Assembly: GCA_014379815.1 (NCBI GenBank)
Contig: JACMLA010000293.1
Span: 1-12,196, forward strand
Length of the DNA stretch: 12,196 bases
Direction: 5' to 3'
Origin: Bryobacteraceae bacterium
GTDB taxonomy: Bacteria > Acidobacteriota > Terriglobia > Bryobacterales > Bryobacteraceae
Shown here: piece by piece, positions 10,479 through 12,196 of the stretch
Numbering within the stretch: position 1 is the first letter of the stretch
Layout of the letters: the number at the start of each line of letters is the position of its first letter
The notes under the pieces: model-generated
The model's database searches: none
Told to the model about the DNA's origin: nothing
The model's input: the letters and a program-made list of their open reading frames with translations, nothing else
Made by a program: the position numbers and the translations under genes

Positions 10479-10546
10479 AGCGTCCCTCCGGGGAAGGCTG
10501 ACTGTCATTTGCTGACAACTGGGGGATGACGGCTTCGGAGGGCGCT
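10479..10546 (-). promoter_or_regulatory. Hairpin sequestering the gltB Shine-Dalgarno sequence
   Basis: On the minus strand the SD block CGGAGGG (10490-10484), one bulged A (10483) and CGCT (10482-10479) reach the base just before the ATG. An upstream segment AGCGCCCTCCG (10546-10536) is exactly complementary apart from the bulge: 11 base pairs, nine of them G-C. The 45-base loop holds a smaller hairpin TGTCA-GCAAA-TGACA (10517-10503). Formation would hide the whole ribosome binding site. That this controls gltB translation is inference; the complementarity is seen directly. Confidence 0.6.
10484..10490 (-). promoter_or_regulatory. Shine-Dalgarno sequence deciding the gltB start
   Basis: CGGAGGG on the minus strand sits five bases before the ATG at 10478, giving a strong, normally spaced ribosome binding site. 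The alternative in-frame ATG at 10508 has no such motif, so the shorter gltB start is favoured. Confidence 0.85.
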
Positions 10547-10656
10547 GGTAGGCTCGCCGTTTTCCCTTGCAGCTGGTGTGAATCCTGCTGATATCCAGGT
10601 TGGGGGGACCGGTGGCTCACCCTGGTAGAGGTGCCCGGGCACGACTGGATTTTCGG

Positions 10657-10665
10657 AGTATAGCA
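10657..10665 (-). promoter_or_regulatory. Predicted gltBD promoter with extended -10 element
   Basis: On the minus strand TGC-TATACT gives an extended -10 (TGn) followed by a 5/6 match to TATAAT. The -35 region at the right spacing is poor (about TCCCTT), as is common when an extended -10 is present. It would start transcription near 10650. Confidence 0.55.
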
Positions 10666-10676
10666 CCCATTTGGGT
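10665..10676. promoter_or_regulatory. Inverted repeat ACCCA-TT-TGGGT, candidate operator
   Basis: This 12-base inverted repeat (5-base arms, 2-base spacer) sits in the spacer of the predicted gltBD promoter, where a bound protein would block RNA polymerase. A further half site TGGGT occurs at 10732-10736, making CACCCAT and ATGGGTG an inverted pair 60 bp apart. No regulator can be named from sequence. Confidence 0.35.
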
Positions 10677-10774
10677 ATTAAGGGAAGCTAAAGATGCTGG
10701 GGCGCTAAGTTAAGCTGAGGTTTACTTGTAATGGGTGTGCCATCTCCATGCATGCCGAAAGCCGCTTCGCGAGT

Positions 10775-10783
10775 TGGTACAAT
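10775..10783 (+). promoter_or_regulatory. Predicted promoter of the LysM/amidase gene set
   Basis: TGG-TACAAT is an extended -10 with a 5/6 match to TATAAT; no convincing -35 is seen. Transcription would begin near 10790, only about 9 bases before the ATG at 10799, giving a nearly leaderless mRNA. This fits the absence of a Shine-Dalgarno sequence before that ATG and argues against the earlier in-frame ATG at 10748. The stretch 10677-10774 between the two divergent promoters holds nothing else I can name. Confidence 0.45.
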
Positions 10784-10798
10784 TTTCACGTTCACCTG

Positions 10799-11458
10799 AT
10801 GGGAAGCTGGTACACGGTTCTACAGGGCGACTGCCTTTCCAGCATCGCCAGGCGACATGGTTTGACCAGCTGGAGACGTATCTACGATGCTGCGGAGAAT
10901 GCGGCGTTCCGGAGAAGGCGTCCCAACCCGAATGTGATTGAGCCCGGTGATGTTCTGTTTGTCCCTGAGAGAGAACTGAAAGACCGGCAGGCTTCGACCG
11001 ATAAACTGCATCATTATGTTGCGCGGCCCGACCGCACCGTACTTCGCATCCTGCTGGCCGATGATGATGGCCACCCGTATTCGGAATGCACGTATGAGCT
11101 GGCTTTTGGGGAAACCCGACTGTTCGGGTCGGCGGCGGATGGCGTGATTGAACACGTGATTGAACAGAGGATCGACCCTCTTCCCGAGAGTGCCCGCCTG
11201 ACGGTCTGGTGGGAGCAGTCGCCCCGGCGACGGTGTACGTGGAACCTGCTGATCGGCCATTTGGACCCGGTGGAAACGGTCAGTGGCATCCAGGCACGTT
11301 TGAATAATCTGGGTTTCGATTCCGGACCGGTGGACGGCATCACCGGACCGATTACTCGTGGAGCCGTTCGGGCTTTTCAAACTAAACAGGATCTGGTTGT
11401 GGATGGTATTGCTGGTCCTGTGACGAAAGCGCGATTGAAGCAGGTGTACGGATGCTAG
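10799..11458 (+). CDS. LysM and PG_binding_1 domain protein
   Basis: The 219-residue product has three parts. Residues 4-58 form a LysM domain (WYTVLQGDCLSSIARRHG ... PNVIEPGDVLFVP), which binds the glycan of peptidoglycan. Residues about 70-155 look like a beta-sandwich linker domain (ILLADDDGHPYSECTYEL, then SAADGVIEHVI). Residues 160-217 form a PG_binding_1 domain (VSGIQARLNNLGFDSGPVDGITGPITRGAVRAFQ). There is no signal peptide, so the protein is either cytoplasmic until delivered by another system or part of an injected or tail-like structure. The frame extends to an ATG at 10748, but those 17 extra residues are unlike LysM proteins and lie over the predicted promoter. The stop overlaps the next start (ATGCTAG), indicating translational coupling. 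From memory, this domain order is common near VgrG or phage-tail-like loci; no such gene lies in the window. Confidence 0.88.
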   Translation: MGSWYTVLQGDCLSSIARRHGLTSWRRIYDAAENAAFRRRRPNPNVIEPGDVLFVPERELKDRQASTDKLHHYVARPDRTVLRILLADDDGHPYSECTYELAFGETRLFGSAADGVIEHVIEQRIDPLPESARLTVWWEQSPRRRCTWNLLIGHLDPVETVSGIQARLNNLGFDSGPVDGITGPITRGAVRAFQTKQDLVVDGIAGPVTKARLKQVYGC

Positions 11459-11619
11459 AAGAACCGGCCCAGAATCAAGATACGGCGGCGACTCAGGGGA
11501 GTGCTCCCGGCGAAGAACTTAGTGGCCCGGTTCGGGAAGCGAGGGTTGCCCGAACGCGCTCGGGAACAGATCACCATAACACGCTGACTCCGGTGTGGGA
11601 GTTTCCTTTCTCGGTGTAG
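11452..11619 (+). CDS. Small hydrophilic hypothetical protein (55 aa) coupled to the LysM gene
   Basis: An ATG at 11452 overlaps the LysM gene stop codon in ATGCTAG, the classic arrangement of coupled genes. The frame runs 55 codons to TAG at 11617-11619, and the amidase starts 15 bp later. A modest ribosome binding site (GCAGG) precedes it. The product is polar and low in complexity at the start (MLEEPAQNQDTAATQGSAPG), basic in the middle (VREARVARTRSG), and ends in an aromatic, proline-containing motif TLTPVWEFPFSV. No signal peptide or membrane segment is seen. I do not recognise a family. Position and exact packing between two peptidoglycan genes support a real gene, perhaps an adaptor or chaperone-like partner; that role is inference. 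Confidence 0.62.
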   Translation: MLEEPAQNQDTAATQGSAPGEELSGPVREARVARTRSGTDHHNTLTPVWEFPFSV

Positions 11620-11634
11620 ACCGCAGGACATCGC

Positions 11635-12196
11635 ATGCCCGATACAGTCTTACGAACCGAACAAATCTGGCACGCCGGCAGGAGCGAAGCCTTTGCCATC
11701 TACGACTGCGGAGTGGCTCTGGATCCCCGGCAATATCAGCAGAATGGCAACGTTCCGGCGCGCAGGCAGAAGAACCAGATCGTCCTGCATTACACGGCCG
11801 GCAATGGTCCTGGGGCGGGTACGGTCCGCTGGTGGAATACGATCGCGCCGCTGGACTCGGCGACTTTCTATTGTCCGCTACATTTGTCCGACCATGAATA
11901 CTCCAGCCCAAATGAAGGTGTCTGTCCCAACGGACATGGGCAGCTGAAGCATCTGGCGAATCGTGCCAGCGCGCACTATGTGGTGGAACGTGCCGCGCAC
12001 CGCTCCGCTCCGACGCAAACCTACGCAGATGTCGTGGAGGTTGTCGCGTCGGATACCGTCACGTGGCATGGCGAAATGGTGAACGAAAACTCGATCGGTA
12101 TCGAGCACGCCAATGCTGGCTGGGACTGGAGCGTTGCCGGTCAGGAAACGTTCGTGGCCGGTGGTGTCGGGGCCGCGCGGCGCCCGGTTGACCAGA
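11635..12196 (+). CDS. N-acetylmuramoyl-L-alanine amidase (Amidase_2/PGRP family), 3'-truncated by the window edge
   Basis: The first 187 codons of a frame still open at the window end encode an Amidase_2 domain, which cleaves the bond between N-acetylmuramic acid and L-alanine of peptidoglycan using zinc. Seen are IVLHYTAGN (H52, expected first zinc ligand), SAHYVVER (H114) and TWHGEMVNENSIGIEHAN (H145, E157), matching the usual order of family motifs. The later zinc ligands lie beyond the window. Between H52 and H114 is a longer than usual insertion containing C80, H83, H87, C97 and H101. No signal peptide is present, as in the LysM protein upstream. The start at 11635 has AGGA seven bases upstream. 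It is the third gene of a tight set, 15 bp after the 55-residue ORF. Confidence 0.88.
   Translation, partial: MPDTVLRTEQIWHAGRSEAFAIYDCGVALDPRQYQQNGNVPARRQKNQIVLHYTAGNGPGAGTVRWWNTIAPLDSATFYCPLHLSDHEYSSPNEGVCPNGHGQLKHLANRASAHYVVERAAHRSAPTQTYADVVEVVASDTVTWHGEMVNENSIGIEHANAGWDWSVAGQETFVAGGVGAARRPVDQ

Larger units (their letters stand above)
10479..10650 (-). promoter_or_regulatory. Long 5' leader of gltBD, candidate cis-regulatory RNA
   Basis: From the predicted transcription start near 10650 to the gltB ATG there are about 170 untranslated bases. On the minus strand they contain a 12-base palindrome GTGCCCGGGCAC (10631-10642), a CCAGG/CCTGG stem (10621-10625 with 10595-10599), two copies of CTACCAG (10622-10628 and 10545-10551), and the SD-covering hairpin described separately. 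An alternative pairing, ACGGC with GCCGT around 10560 and 10531, would compete with that hairpin. The leader is far longer than ribosome binding requires. I do not recognise a known riboswitch consensus, so the ligand or mechanism is open. Confidence 0.5.

Noticed and set aside
10571..10590. Plus-strand GCTGGTGTGAATCCTGCTG resembles part of a cobalamin riboswitch or a tRNA T-arm
   Set aside because: The other cobalamin elements (the CCGC-ACTGT segment and B12 box) and an acceptor stem or anticodon arm are absent, and the predicted promoter makes the transcript on the other strand.
10479..10620. Minus-strand GTG-initiated open frame through the gltB leader as a regulatory leader peptide
   Set aside because: It starts without a clear ribosome binding site, runs on into gltB in a different frame, and shows no run of Gln/Glu or other attenuator-like codons.
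11519..11911. 130-residue minus-strand frame at the right end
   Set aside because: It is opposite the amidase and the 55-residue ORF, both of which have better support from motifs and spacing.

Overview
The window looks like chromosomal DNA of an acidobacterium, most likely of the Solibacter/Bryobacter type. This rests on family resemblance: a very large Oar-like TonB-dependent receptor of the kind greatly expanded in Acidobacteriota, an HDOD/EAL protein of the YuxH type, and fairly even, moderately GC-rich composition. No rRNA, tRNA, insertion sequence, CRISPR array or integrase is visible.

Layout. (1) 1-2946 (+): the 3' part of an outer-membrane TonB-dependent receptor gene whose start lies left of the window. 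(2) 3004-4239 (+): an EAL-HDOD signalling protein, 57 bp downstream and possibly co-transcribed. (3) 4242-4418 (-): a 58-residue ORF predicted to have two membrane segments, convergent with the EAL-HDOD gene. (4) 4427-4486 (-): a terminator made of two consecutive hairpins closing the glutamate synthase operon. (5) 4483-5901 (-) gltD and 5904-10478 (-) gltB, two bases apart, encode the two subunits of NADPH-type glutamate synthase (GOGAT). (6) 10479-10798: a divergent intergenic region. It holds a gltB promoter with an extended -10, a leader of about 170 nt that can fold an 11-bp stem over the gltB ribosome binding site, and a promoter facing right. (7) 10799 to the right edge (+): a tight three-gene set of a LysM/peptidoglycan-binding protein, a 55-residue hydrophilic protein and an N-acetylmuramoyl-L-alanine amidase cut by the window end.

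How they work together. GltB makes ammonia from glutamine, channels it to 2-oxoglutarate and receives electrons from NADPH through GltD, the core of ammonium assimilation. The right-hand set pairs two peptidoglycan-recognition modules with a peptidoglycan amidase and suggests a cell-wall-targeting module. Similar LysM/peptidoglycan-binding proteins are, from memory, often near contractile injection systems or phage-tail-like loci, but nothing inside the window proves that.

The most interesting signals are the SD-sequestering leader of gltBD, the two small ORFs below usual length cut-offs, and the Cys/His-rich insertion in the amidase.
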